Positions 43,451 to 53,500 are shown, counted from the stretch's first letter. The stretch: DNA of 64,000 bases from Rhodobacteraceae bacterium KLH11 (GCA_000158135.1 DS999533.1:341118-405117); one strand, 5' to 3'. Notes: a model not told the origin generated them from the letters alone. Program-made: numbers and translations.

Positions 43451-43942
43451 TTGGTGAATAACGATAGCTTCAAAACTTTTGCCTTAGGGCTAGAACTGCT
43501 TGATCACGATGGGCTGCTTACTCCGAAATTGCAAAAACGCTTTGGAAGGATCTTCAGCAAGCAAACCAGCGCTCGTAAAAGCCGGCTGCACTATTTTCGC
43601 AGGTCCACCCTGTATCAACAGTCGTCCAACTGCCGAATCCTAGAAGCAACGCTGAACATTAGCACAAATGCGGTACCCGAGAAGTTGATTGATACGCTGC
43701 GATCAACCCAAATCCCATTTGGCAGTTTGTTAGAGGAATTTGGAATAGAGACGAAAATTATCAACCGAATTTTGACCGTGACATGCGATCGGACGAAAGG
43801 TGAATTGCGGCTTGGACGACAGCATCAGATCACGAATGCAAAGACTGCAGAGTTCATCTGCGACGTCGAGGAAATCCTGTTTCCAGAGGCGGAACTGAGC
43901 AAACTTACCCACCCTGAAAAAGAAAGGGAGAGCCATGTATAG
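43451..43942 (+). CDS. Hypothetical protein, weakly chorismate-lyase-like
   Basis: 163 codons from TTG 43451, with GTG 43454 an equally good start. The part NCRILEATLNISTNAVPEKL, IDTLRSTQIPFGSLLEEFGI and ETKIINRILTVTC recalls the T-x-P-G-x-L/L-x-x-x-G pattern of chorismate pyruvate-lyase-like proteins, but identity is too weak for a firm call. It overlaps the monooxygenase start by 8 bp, so the two are cotranscribed. Confidence 0.5.
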   Translation: MVNNDSFKTFALGLELLDHDGLLTPKLQKRFGRIFSKQTSARKSRLHYFRRSTLYQQSSNCRILEATLNISTNAVPEKLIDTLRSTQIPFGSLLEEFGIETKIINRILTVTCDRTKGELRLGRQHQITNAKTAEFICDVEEILFPEAELSKLTHPEKERESHV

Positions 43943-45512
43943 CTGCATAGTAATCGGCGCCGGTCCCGGTGGCCTTGTCAGTACAAAAGAGATTTTGGAA
44001 CAAGATGCCGGGACGATTTTATGCCTGGAGCGATCACAAACAATTGGTGGCGTGTTCTCCAATAGCTACGATAGTTTGAAACTCACATCTTCTTCTGTTT
44101 TTAGCATGTTTTCAGACTATTGGATCGGGGAGGGTCGAAATCACCATTTCTGGAACAAGGCAGAGGTTCTCGAATATTGGGAAGGTTATGCCAAGACATA
44201 CGGTGTTCTGGATCACATCCGTTTTAACTCAACGGTCCAAAGCGTTTCTGACCAGGGGGAAAGCTGGAAAGTAGCCTTGGCAACAGGGGAAAGTTTTGAA
44301 TGCAAACGACTTGTGCTAGCGATCGGAAACAACAATGTCGTGAATTACCCGGCATGGCACCATAACTTAAAAGACATCACATATTCGCATTCGAAAGACT
44401 ATTTGAATGCGGATGATTTCAAAGGCAAACGCGTGCTTGTGGTCGGGGGCGGAGAGTCTGGCTCCGACGTAGCTTATGAAATTTCGGCCGTTGCAGAAAA
44501 ATGCTGGGTGAGTTTGCGTGAATCTACTGGCTGGGTGGTACCGCGCAAACGTGGAGATCACGCTTCGGACGTTTCGACACATCGCGGCATCTGGGGATTG
44601 CCCCGTGAGTACGGCGAAAAACTAAGCCCCAAGATTCTTGAATTGGAAAGAGCGCGAAAAGATCCGGTATTTGAGGCGCTGGCCGATCTGAACGAGATGG
44701 TCAAAACCCGCCGCGGTATTTGGGGAACCTACGGAACCAAAACGCTTGCACTGCCAAAGGCCATTGCCCATCACGGCTGTAAGGTTGTCAAAGACGTTAT
44801 CGAGGTCAATGAAGGCGGAAGGCAGCTCACAACGGCCTGCGGTAATCATCTTGAAGACGTCGACGCGGTGGTTTTCTGTACGGGTTATAAAAACGGCGTT
44901 TCCTTCATGCCTGAAGATCTAAAGGAATGCGACCCGCGTCAGCTTTACAAGCATATGTTTCATCCTGATTTGAAAGAGCGGCTAGCTTGGGTGGGTTGGG
45001 CCCGGCCAGGGTTTGGCAGCCAGTTCCCAATCATGGAAATGCAGGCCCGGTATTGCGCAGGCGTCTTCGCGGGAACCCATTGTCTCCCGACGCGAAACGA
45101 GATGACCGAGGTCGCGCGACATGACATGACTGTTTATGAGCGCCAGTTTGAGCATAACGCCCTGAGGATTCGAAGCTTGGTCGACTATTTCCGCTATATG
45201 GATGATGTCGCCTCATTGATCGGGTGCCAGGTACCGCTCAATCGGTATTTCTGGCGTCACCCTTTGCTGTGGCTCAAGCTGGTCTATGGACCAATGCAGG
45301 CCACACAATACCGTCTGTCTGGACCAGGGAAGAAAGTGACGCTCGCACATACATTGCTGCGCAAAATGCCCGTGAGTAGCTTTAACCACATCGTAAAAGC
45401 CGGACTGCGAGGCAGAATGTACTACCTGCGCAAGTCTTTGCTATCTCGCATTACCCGGGTACCGCCGGTCAGTACGAAAGAAAAATCCGGGCAGAGCATC
45501 GACAATGCATAA
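43935..45512 (+). CDS. Flavin-containing monooxygenase (class B FMO-like)
   Basis: 525 residues. FAD-binding GxGxxG at 8-13 (VIGAGPGGLVS) and a second Rossmann motif near 167-178 (VLVVGGGESGSD) for NADPH. ITYSHSKDY is near the FMO fingerprint, and DAVVFCTGYKNG is the late ATG-like motif. After residue ~400 a basic, partly hydrophobic extension (FWRHPLLWLKLVYGPMQATQ) exceeds typical FMOs of ~450. These enzymes oxygenate N, S or ketone groups of small molecules. Coupled upstream to a hypothetical gene and downstream to a TauE-type exporter by overlapping ends, which suggests a small oxidation-and-export pathway. Confidence 0.85.
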   Translation: MYSCIVIGAGPGGLVSTKEILEQDAGTILCLERSQTIGGVFSNSYDSLKLTSSSVFSMFSDYWIGEGRNHHFWNKAEVLEYWEGYAKTYGVLDHIRFNSTVQSVSDQGESWKVALATGESFECKRLVLAIGNNNVVNYPAWHHNLKDITYSHSKDYLNADDFKGKRVLVVGGGESGSDVAYEISAVAEKCWVSLRESTGWVVPRKRGDHASDVSTHRGIWGLPREYGEKLSPKILELERARKDPVFEALADLNEMVKTRRGIWGTYGTKTLALPKAIAHHGCKVVKDVIEVNEGGRQLTTACGNHLEDVDAVVFCTGYKNGVSFMPEDLKECDPRQLYKHMFHPDLKERLAWVGWARPGFGSQFPIMEMQARYCAGVFAGTHCLPTRNEMTEVARHDMTVYERQFEHNALRIRSLVDYFRYMDDVASLIGCQVPLNRYFWRHPLLWLKLVYGPMQATQYRLSGPGKKVTLAHTLLRKMPVSSFNHIVKAGLRGRMYYLRKSLLSRITRVPPVSTKEKSGQSIDNA

Positions 45513-46467
45513 GCTGATATTTCCCACCAGTGCCAGTGTTCTGGATCTGCAGGCTCTGTTTGGGCGCAAATTTTATTTCTATCTTCGCTTAGGTTTCTTT
45601 GTCCTAAGTTGCGCGCTGTTGCTGGCGCTGTTGATCAGCTCCGACCAGCTAAAACCATTTCTAGAAGAGAGCCATTTCTGGAAGCTGGCCTATTTTTTGG
45701 TTGGGATTTGCGCCGCACTTGTCGCCAATTCAACGGGCGTGGGCGGTGGGGTGGTATTCTTGCCGGTGTTCATAAGCCTTGGAGTCTCTCCGGCTGAAGT
45801 TCTGGCGACAAGCATTGCGATTCAATGCTTTGGCATGACCTCGGGAAGCTTGTCGTGGCTGCAATACCGTTTCGTGAAACGCATGGAAGAGGAGCAGGGT
45901 TGGTCGCAGTTCTGGCCCATTTTGTGGATGAGCACATTGTGTGCTTTCATTGGCGTCGCCTGCGTTCAAGCCTTCTCCCCAACGCCTCCTTGCGACATCA
46001 AACTTTTATTTTCCATATTTTCGATTGTGGTCGGCTGCCTCATCGTTTTGACAACGATCAAACGGCGTCAATTGAGTAAAGGCAGCGTAGGTGTCATGCC
46101 ATATCAGCATGCCATTTACATTGTCGCTTCGGGATTTGCAGGGGGCGCTATTACCGCTTGGATATCTATTGGCGTCGGTGAGATCTTGGCGATTTGCCTG
46201 ATACTGCTCGGGTATAGACTGAACATGGCGATTGCACTTGCTGTCTGCGTCGGCGCCGCGACCGTTTTTTTTGCTTTGCCTTTCCATTTATCTGTCCCCG
46301 GATTGGTGAACGTTCAGCTATTGGTATGTGCTGCGCCTGGCGCGTTGATTGGGGGCGCCGTTGCCAGAAAAATCACAGTCGCGATAGGTGCTAACCGGAT
46401 GAAACTTTTGATGGCGCTATGGATCATATTCAGCGCCGCGGTCTTTCTATTTGTTTCTTTAGCATGA
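45505..46467 (+). CDS. TauE/SafE (TSUP) family membrane transporter
   Basis: 320 residues with about eight membrane segments. Duplicated TSUP signatures are visible: ALVANSTGVGGGVVFLPVFI in the first half and GFAGGAITAWISIGVGEILA in the second, with PAEVLATSIAIQCFG after the first. The family exports small sulfur or carbon anions such as sulfite or sulfoacetate. The start overlaps the monooxygenase stop by 8 bp. With an FMO upstream, export of an oxidised sulfur product is a reasonable guess. Confidence 0.88.
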   Translation: MHKLIFPTSASVLDLQALFGRKFYFYLRLGFFVLSCALLLALLISSDQLKPFLEESHFWKLAYFLVGICAALVANSTGVGGGVVFLPVFISLGVSPAEVLATSIAIQCFGMTSGSLSWLQYRFVKRMEEEQGWSQFWPILWMSTLCAFIGVACVQAFSPTPPCDIKLLFSIFSIVVGCLIVLTTIKRRQLSKGSVGVMPYQHAIYIVASGFAGGAITAWISIGVGEILAICLILLGYRLNMAIALAVCVGAATVFFALPFHLSVPGLVNVQLLVCAAPGALIGGAVARKITVAIGANRMKLLMALWIIFSAAVFLFVSLA

Positions 46468-46514
46468 GAGAGCCGGATTTAACCGGAAACAAGTTCCGAC
46501 AAAATGGAGCAAGA

Positions 46515-46697
46515 ATGACCACAGGACAACGAGCCAAGCTAAGGCAGAAGATCAAAGAATGGCGAGCTGTCGCAGAACCGGTCGGGCCACAACATGTTCT
46601 TTGGGAAACGATATTCGATGCCGAGGCACTTCTTGTGGGACGCGCAACGTTCCGTCCGAAAGATGAGATTTTGGCGATGGCAGAGCATTCACACTAG
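46515..46697 (+). CDS. Small hypothetical protein, 60 residues
   Basis: MTTGQRAKLRQKIKEWRAVA... a basic helix followed by PQHVLWETIFDAEALLVGRA and a short acidic end. GGAGC eight bases upstream supports ATG 46515; in-frame codons upstream overlap the TauE gene. No family recognised. It may be the last gene of the monooxygenase operon. Confidence 0.45.
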   Translation: MTTGQRAKLRQKIKEWRAVAEPVGPQHVLWETIFDAEALLVGRATFRPKDEILAMAEHSH

Positions 46698-46831
46698 GGA
46701 GCCCTTGGCATTTCTGAATGTCAGCATTGAGGCTCGCTGAGAGAGTCCATCGGCTCTGAAATTCACTGACTACTTGAGCTTAAGTCGTTGGCTTTGCAAT
46801 CGCAGCGAAGGGCAGCTCTGTGGCGACTTTC

Positions 46832-47010
46832 ACGACGTGCAGGCCAAGACAGCCGTGGATGAGCTGCACCAGTTCGCCGCCGCCAAAATCAAGGAAATCG
46901 CCCAGGAGATCAGCCACACACACGAGCAGACACTCTCGCGCGGGCATGAAGATGATGGGCACAGTCTGTAGCCACACGTGAAAAAACTGAACTCAAAACA
47001 TAAGAGGGCG
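46832..47010 (+). repeat. Short third copy of the repeat (C-terminal ~45 codons plus 3' flank)
   Basis: Matches the last ~140 bp of the coding part of copies A and B, from ACGACGTGCAGGCC to the stop codon. It continues for ~35 bp after the stop, where it matches copy A (27868-27902) but not copy B. An open frame crosses it (46774-46971) but has no start or promoter of its own. Confidence 0.85.
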
Positions 47011-47059
47011 GGGCGGAATCTTCGTACACATTCAATACTAAGCGTGATAAAGTGGTGTC

Positions 47060-47278
47060 ATGAAGAAGAGCACCGCACTTAGGAGATCAGCGACTACCGG
47101 TCGCTTTGTCACGAGGCCTTTAGGTAAATCCAAAGCGGCCAAGTTCGCCAAGGTTGAAGGTGTCACGATCAGTCCCAAATCCGCCAAGATGTTGGAGATT
47201 TACACTGATCGCGGGCTCAAAGGTGACGCACTTCGCTCTGTGATTACCGGTAGGTTTGTCACCAAAAAAAGCAAATGA
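47060..47278 (+). CDS. Small basic protein with two TGRFVT motifs, putative Fic antitoxin
   Basis: 72 residues, strongly basic. The motif TTGRFVTRPLGKSK near the N-terminus recurs as ITGRFVTKKSK at the C-terminus. It overlaps the Fic gene start by 4 bp (ATGA), as antitoxins do. The classical inhibitory (S/T)-x-x-x-E-(G/N) helix of class I Fic antitoxins is not seen, so neutralisation, if any, would work differently. Many mobile loci carry short GRFVT proteins of unknown role. Confidence 0.6.
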   Translation: MKKSTALRRSATTGRFVTRPLGKSKAAKFAKVEGVTISPKSAKMLEIYTDRGLKGDALRSVITGRFVTKKSK

Positions 47279-47856
47279 GCCGGTACGACATCACAGAAGA
47301 CCCCCTCTGTTACCCTGGCACTGGAGTTCTTCGAAACAAGGCCAACCTGACGGATCAGGACGAGCTTGATCAGTTCGAGCAGATCATGTTTTTAACTCGG
47401 TCGGAGGAGCCATTACCGGAAGGGGAGCTTGATTATGCGCATTACCGGGCGATCCATCATCACTTCTTCCAGGATGTTTACACGTGGGCGGGGCAGTCAA
47501 GACAAATTCGAACCGCCAAAGGTGGGAACTGGTTTTGCTATCCAGAGTACATCGACACTGAGATGAACCGCATCTTTCGAGAACTCGCCGAAGAGAACCA
47601 CCTCGCCAAGACGAATAGTTTGCAGGACTTCGCCATGCGTGCGGCGCACTACATTGCCGACATCAACGCTGTCCATCCGTTTCGTGAGGGCAACGGGCGC
47701 TGCCAGCTCACGCTGCTAGATATCCTTATGCAGGTTGCGGGACTTGAGATGGTCGAGGACAACATCAATGAGGACGAGTTCATGGATGCGATGATCGCAA
47801 GCTTCTGCGGAAACGAGATCCCTCTTAGGAATGCTGTCATCAGGATGGCGACTTGA
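47275..47856 (+). CDS. Fic-family AMP-transferase/toxin
   Basis: 193 residues. The complete Fic active motif HPFREGNGR is at 134-142, preceded by the flap region (FFQDVYTWAGQSRQIRTAKG) that positions the target. No N-terminal or C-terminal inhibitory helix is present, so this is a stand-alone class I-like Fic. Such proteins adenylylate targets such as gyrase and topoisomerase IV. Start fixed by ATGA overlap with the small basic gene. Confidence 0.9.
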   Translation: MSRYDITEDPLCYPGTGVLRNKANLTDQDELDQFEQIMFLTRSEEPLPEGELDYAHYRAIHHHFFQDVYTWAGQSRQIRTAKGGNWFCYPEYIDTEMNRIFRELAEENHLAKTNSLQDFAMRAAHYIADINAVHPFREGNGRCQLTLLDILMQVAGLEMVEDNINEDEFMDAMIASFCGNEIPLRNAVIRMAT

Positions 47857-48171
47857 CCCGAAATTTATGGGGGTCGAGTGCGGTTGAGTGCAGAATAGGG
47901 CGTTCTCATGAGCGTTTTTGGCTTTCCCGGCATGAAAAGGCTACCCCGTTGGTGCGGGAAGGTCAAAGTTTGTAACCTGCACAGGCGCTGGAGACGGTGA
48001 GCCGAACCGAGTGTAGTCATGCTCTCATCCGCGGATTGGATACCGCCTTACCAAATACGACGTGAGATTGCCTCTCTCTAAGACCGAGTGTTTGCTCCAA
48101 CGCACTCCGAGGATTTCCCCATCAATGGCTCCCATCTCCAGCGTACTGCACAGGCAGTCTGGATAGGCTGG
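47857..48171. other. Gene-free stretch with Tn3-end-like repeat
   Basis: GGGGTCGAGTGCGGTTGAGT at 47873-47892 equals the first 20 bp of the Tn3 terminal repeat (24402) except for one base, then diverges. No gene seen between this site and the IS110 pseudogene. Confidence 0.5.
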
Positions 48172-49286
48172 TCAGGGTTTCAGCGGTGTCTGACGGGCGA
48201 TGTCCCAAACAAACCCGGCCAATTCCCGAGCGATGGCTGACAGAACACGGGGTTACGGTTTGCCTGTGCGGCTGAGATTCCGATACCGTTTGCACAGCCT
48301 GGTTTGAGCTTTCCAACCGATGTCTTTGATGTGCTGTGGCAAGTGTGTCGACCGTTTAAGATAGGGCTGCCCTTCTTTCGGCGGGTGACGATATGACCAC
48401 CCCGCCTCCACAAGCATTGTCCGGGCCAAAGCATTGCCTGTTTTTGTCAATCGACCGCGACGTTTTGTGGTTCCACTGGAATGCTCGCTTGGCACCAACC
48501 CCAACCAAGCCATGAGTTGGCGTGGATTCTCAAACCGGGTGATGTCACCGATCTCGGTCGCGACAGTCGCCGCTATAGTTGTATCGATCCCGCGCAGGGC
48601 ACGTAAAGCATCAACAACAGGCGCGAAATGCCAGCCAGGAATGGCATCATCTATCACCTTATCCAGCGTTGCGACCCGATCCTCAGCTTGGGTGACTGCA
48701 CGCTTGTATTCTTCAAATGCAAGCTGCTGGTGGGGAAAACGAAAGCGACGCATTTCTGCCAGCCAACGGCGATGGCGTTGTGTCCAGTACTTCCCCTTCT
48801 CATAGTGAAGACCATGGCGCAGCAGGAAACTCAGAAGCTGTTGTTTGGCAGTCTTCACCGCATCCATCGCCTGTTTGCGGGCGCGGATCAGATCCCGCAT
48901 TGCCTCTTGTTCTTCGTCAGGTGTCCAGATCGGGGTCAGTTCCCCAGCTCGCCAAAGTCGCACCAGCATCCCGGCATCACGCTGATCTGTCTTGATCCGA
49001 TCACCTGACTTGCGCGGGATCATCGAAGGCGAAACGACCGCGCATTCAAACCCGAGCTTCGTCAAATGGCGATGAAGGCCGTATCCACAAGGCCTCGCCT
49101 CATAGCAGAAGGTTGGCGTGCAACCGTTCTTCGTCAGTGTTTGGTCAATCTCAGAACCGCATCTGCCGAGTTGATGATAGTTCCGTGAAACCTGATCTCA
49201 CCGCCACGACCATCCTCCGCAACAGCCACCGCAATCGTATCTTTGTGGACGTCCAGTCCCACATACAGCGTTCTGTTCACTCGCAT
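48172..49286 (-). pseudogene. IS110-family transposase with frameshift and internal stop
   Basis: Start MRVNRTLYVGLDVHKDTIAV with the first catalytic Asp; the frame shifts near 49130 (TLTKNGCTPTFCYEARPCGYG follows in the next frame). It then continues with the second DEDD part (DRIKTDQRDAGMLVRLWRAG) and the C-terminal transposase_20 region (LRGIDTTIAATVATEIGDIT, AWLGLVPSEHSSGTTKRRG). A TAA after RTGKP is followed in frame by VLSAIARELAGFVWDIARQT, the normal C-terminus. Two lesions make it inactive. It is unlike the IS110 fragment at 16697. Confidence 0.85.
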
Positions 49287-49386
49287 TTCCTCCGTCGAAC
49301 AATCCATGTTCGCCGAGAAAATCACGGATGATGCGCCCGCCGCAAAAACGCTCATCTGGTCTAAGGTCTCATTGGATAGTTTTCGA

Positions 49387-49590
49387 TTACGTGGTCCATG
49401 TGGCGCGAACGACGAATTTCTCCCCGCTACCACCGCCCAGAACCTACGATTACTAGCCAAGATTTTTCCTGCACCGCAGCAAATGCGAAAAGTCCGACTG
49501 GGAAGATATTCGCCGCAAATTCGGGACATCGATTTCTGCGCTAGCAACACGGTGTTTTTCAACACCATCGCCACCAAGCCGCCGTTCGCC
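49387..49590 (+). pseudogene. C-terminal end fragment of a DUF772-type (IS5/IS1182-like) transposase
   Basis: LRGPCGANDEFLPATTAQNL and RLLAKIFPAPQQMRK match the last residues of the DDE transposase whose 5' part survives at 56720, followed by the element's non-coding end (CAACACCATCGCCACCAAGC near 49560). Only the end remains. Confidence 0.65.
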
Positions 49591-49676
49591 GCGTCTACAG
49601 TTTTTCTTTGATTTAGACCAGATAAATAAGAAAAGTCGCATACCGGAACGGATGAAGCGATCACCGCCGTCACTGA

Positions 49677-49809
49677 CCATGGGATTGAAGAGCTACGCGA
49701 ATTGATCTTCGGCGCTCGACGATCCCCCAACGAATGGCGCAACTTCCTCGAAGACTTCGTGTCAGACCCAGACATCATCGTCCGCGTCAAAGACAAAGGG
49801 CCGCGGTAA
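49677..49809 (+). pseudogene. 3' fragment of an unrecognised gene
   Basis: Open frame without a start: DHGIEELRELIFGARRSP, NEWRNFLEDFVSDPDIIVRV, KDKGPR then stop. Composition is coding-like. Upstream it joins IS debris, downstream the duplicated block begins 15 bp later. Confidence 0.35.
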
Positions 49810-49995
49810 CAACCGAGCGGTTACACTCAATCTGACCTTTGATGAAGATGAACAGATTGCGGCGTCAGCCAAGGTCGGACCGATCCGACGCCTGCTGCTG
49901 AAGACGACAAGCCAACCCGGCCCCATAGCCGGTGTCTATTCAAGCATAGGATTATGGAATTTCCGCGGGAAACAATCTGGCTCTAGAATTTCGAT

Positions 49996-50598
49996 ATGAG
50001 ACACATTGATTGGCCCTCGAATATTCGGCCAAAAATCGCCAATATACTCAATAAAGTCAGTACCTTGCTTGACGATAGGTCGGAAGCTCCATATCATCGG
50101 TTCATCGGTTCATCGGTTCATCGGTTCATCGGTTCATCGGTTCATCGGTTCATCGGTTCATCGGTTCATCGGTTCAAGAACCGTGGCTGCGCATTGGCGC
50201 AAAGCAGAGCGCTCTCCGGTTACATCCTCCTGATACCCGACCGCAGGTCGGTTATTGTTCAAGGTTTAATTGGCAGTCTGATCTCGGTTTCCGGATTGGA
50301 TGATCAGTTGCGCTTCTCTCCGATCAGCGCGCCCTGCGATGTGACGACCACCGGTTCGGGGCCGGATGTGAAGCCCTGGCAGTTTCTCCTGATTAAAGAC
50401 GACGGCGTGGAGGCAACACCGCCGATCACTGACGCCGGTTCGCGTCCGGTTGCGTCTGGGGCAACGCCTGCGGCCGATGCCGCTCTCAATATCCGTATTT
50501 ATGACAACCAGCTGCCTGTCTGGCGGACATGGTGGCGCCTTTGCCTGGTCGGTTTTGTGCCCGTTGGCTCGGCCCATCACAGGAGTATTTCAGAATGA
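49996..50598 (+). CDS. Octanucleotide-repeat-containing gene translationally coupled to autotransporter 2
   Basis: 200 codons, the same protein as at 29576-30202 except for a Ser/Ala change in the leader and 24 bp fewer in the repeat tract, so eight residues shorter. The frame is open and its TGA overlaps the autotransporter ATG (50595-50598). Both loci are therefore in the same coupling phase in this genome sequence. Confidence 0.5.
   Translation: MRHIDWPSNIRPKIANILNKVSTLLDDRSEAPYHRFIGSSVHRFIGSSVHRFIGSSVHRFKNRGCALAQSRALSGYILLIPDRRSVIVQGLIGSLISVSGLDDQLRFSPISAPCDVTTTGSGPDVKPWQFLLIKDDGVEATPPITDAGSRPVASGATPAADAALNIRIYDNQLPVWRTWWRLCLVGFVPVGSAHHRSISE
50096..50175 (+). repeat. Simple-sequence tract, (ATCGGTTC)10
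   Basis: Ten perfect copies of the 8-bp unit, versus thirteen at 29676-29779. Flanks are otherwise nearly identical, so length has changed since duplication. Confidence 0.95.
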
Positions 50599-53500
50599 CA
50601 AACCAGTGCTTTGATTTCCAACGGGTCTTTCCCCCGCTCAAGGTTTTGGTACGTGGAGGTCGATTGACCAAGTTCAAGGGGCGGGTCGCGAGCATAGCGC
50701 CGGGCCTTTTGGGTGTGGCGACCGGCGCAACAGCAGGGCTGTTGTTGGTAACTGACGCGGCGCATGCAGCCAATGAGTGTGGGGCAGACGCCTCTGGCCA
50801 GGATGTCGTTAACTGTGCTCCTGGAAATTACCAGATCGGCATCGCCTATATCGGATCAGACGGGCTTACTCTGGTACTTGATGACCCAGGTGTCACGGTG
50901 GGTGGCTCTGGAGTGCGTGGGCACGGAGCGGGGACGGCTGATGGGAATATGACTGTGCTCCTGCAGAGCGGCCGCGTCACCACGGATTGGGTTGATGCTC
51001 ACGGGCTCTGGGCGGGGATTTTTAACGAGGAGAGCGCGGCCTATGCGCATGCGTTTATGAGCGGCGGGGAAGTCAAGACAAGCGGAGGCTGGGCTCGTGG
51101 GCTTTTTGCGAGCACCACTGGCCTTGGCGCTGCGACAGCGCAATTGGCGGGCGGCACAGTCAGCACGCTTGGGGAAAATGCGCGTGGGCTTTTTGCGGAG
51201 ATTGGTAACGAGGAGAGCACAGCCACGGCGACGACGCTTCTCTTGCTTGGCAACATTAATACGACCGGTGACTTTGCCGGTGGGCTTTATGCGACCACCT
51301 CTGGCTCTGGCGCTGCGGTTGCTGAAATGCATGGTGGGACAATCACCACGCATGGGGAAAAGGCGCGTGGGCTTTGGGCGGAGATTGGTAACGAGGATAG
51401 TACAGCCACGGCGACGGCGCGCCTGACCAAAGGAGAGATCACGACAAGCGGGAGATGGGCCCATGGGCTTCGGGTGAACACCTCTGGCGATGGCGCTGCG
51501 CTTGCTGAAATGCATGGTGGGACAGTCACCACGTATGGGGGAGATGCGCGTGGGCTTTTTGCGGCGATCAACAACGAGGATAGCACAGCCACGGCGACGA
51601 CGCGCCTGATCAAAGGAGAGATTAATACAAACGCGAGCTGGGGCATTGGGCTTTTGGCGACCACCACTGGCTCTGGCGCTGCGGTTGCTGAAATGCAGGG
51701 CGGCACAGTCACCACGTATGGGGGAGATGCGCGTGGGTTTCAGGCGCTTATCGCCAACGCGGAGAGCACGGCCGATGCGCGTGCGCATATGACCGGCGGG
51801 GATGTCAAGACCAGCGGAGCCAAGGCCCACGGGCTTTTGGCGAGCACTGGTGGTCTTGGCACTGCGGTTGCGCAGTTGAAAGGCGGCTCCGTCACCACGG
51901 AAGGGGTTTTTGCTAACGGGCTTTGGGCGGAGATTGCAAACGCGGGGAGCGCGGCCGCGGTGCATGCGCATATGACCGGAGGGGATGTCGAAACAAGCGG
52001 AAGTGGTGCCCAGGGGCTTTTGGCGCGCAACGCTGGTCTTGGCGCAGCGACAGCGCAATTGGAAGGCGGCTCCGTCACCACGGAAGGGGGTACGGCTCAC
52101 GGGCTTCGGGCGGAGATTAGATTCGCCGGGAGCGCGGCCGAGGCGCATGCGCATATGACCGGAGGGGATGTTGATACCAGCGGGGACGGTGCCCATGGGC
52201 TTTTGGCGAGCACCGGTGGTCTTGGCGCAGCGACAGCGCAATTGGAAGGCGGCTCCGTCACCACGGAAGGGGGTACGGCTCACGGGCTTCGGGCAGAGAT
52301 TATTAACGCGGAGAGCGCGGCCGATGCGCGTGCGCATATGACCGGCGGGGATGTCAAGACAAGCGGAGACTTTGCCCATGGGCTTTATGCGAGCACCACT
52401 GGCCTTGGCACTGTGACTGCGCAGATGGCTGATGGCCGCGTCACCACGGATGGGGATGGGGCTTACGGGCTTCGGGCGCATATCTCCAAAGCGGAAAACG
52501 AAGCTGAAGCAAGCGCACACATGACCGGAGGTGATGTCACGACAGGCGGAGACAATGCGTCGGGGCTTTTGGCTTGGACCACTGGCCTTGGATCTGTGAC
52601 TGCGCGCTTGGAGGGCGGGGATGTCGAAACGGATGGGGATGATGCCCACGGGCTTTGGGCGAATATTACGAACGCCGGGAGCGAGGCCGATGCGCGTGTG
52701 CACATTACCGACGGGGATGTCAAAACAAGCGGTGACTTTGCCCATGGGCTTTATGCGAGCGGCAATGGCTTTGGCGCTGCGGTCGCGCAGATGGAGGGCG
52801 GTCGTGTCACCACGGAAGGGAGTGGGGCTTACGGGCTTCGGGCGACGACCGTAGTAGCGGCGAGTGGGGCCGAGGTGCGTACGCATATGACCGGTGGGGA
52901 TATCGAAACAAGAGGATTATTGAGCCATGGGCTTTATGCGAACACCTACGGCCTTGGCGCAGCGGTTGCGCATTTGGAGGGCGGAGATGTCGCAACAAAA
53001 GGGCGTACGGCTTACGGGCTTTTTGCGTCGATTATAAACACGGAGAGCGTTGCCGATGCGCATGCGCATATGACCGACGGGGATGTTGATATCAGCGGTG
53101 ACTTTGCCCGTGGGCTTGTGGCGTTCAACCGGGGCCTTGGCGCAGCGGTTGCGCATTTGGAGGGTGGAGATGTCGCAACGGAGGGACAAGAAGCCCGTGG
53201 ACTTTGGGCGGCGATTTTCAACGCGGAAAACGAAGCTGAAGCAAGCGCACACATGACCGACGGGGATGTTGATACCAGCGGGGACGGTGCCTATGGGCTT
53301 TTGGCGAGCACCGGTGGTCTTGGCGCAGCGACAGCGCATTTGGAGGGCGGGGATGTCGAAACAAAAGGGGGTACGGCTCACGGGCTTTTTGCGGCGATTG
53401 AAAACACGGAGAGCGTCGCCGATGCGCGTGCGCATATGACCGGGGGAGATGTCACGACAGGCGGAGGCGGTGCTCATGGGGTTTATGCGAGGACCTTTGG

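Noticed and set aside
50856..52886. 676-codon open frame on the minus strand through autotransporter 2 (and 578 codons at 30460-32196 in autotransporter 1)
   Set aside because: They mirror the repeat structure of the sense gene; repetitive GC-rich sequence lacks stops in this antisense frame. Highly basic, low-complexity product with no start signals.
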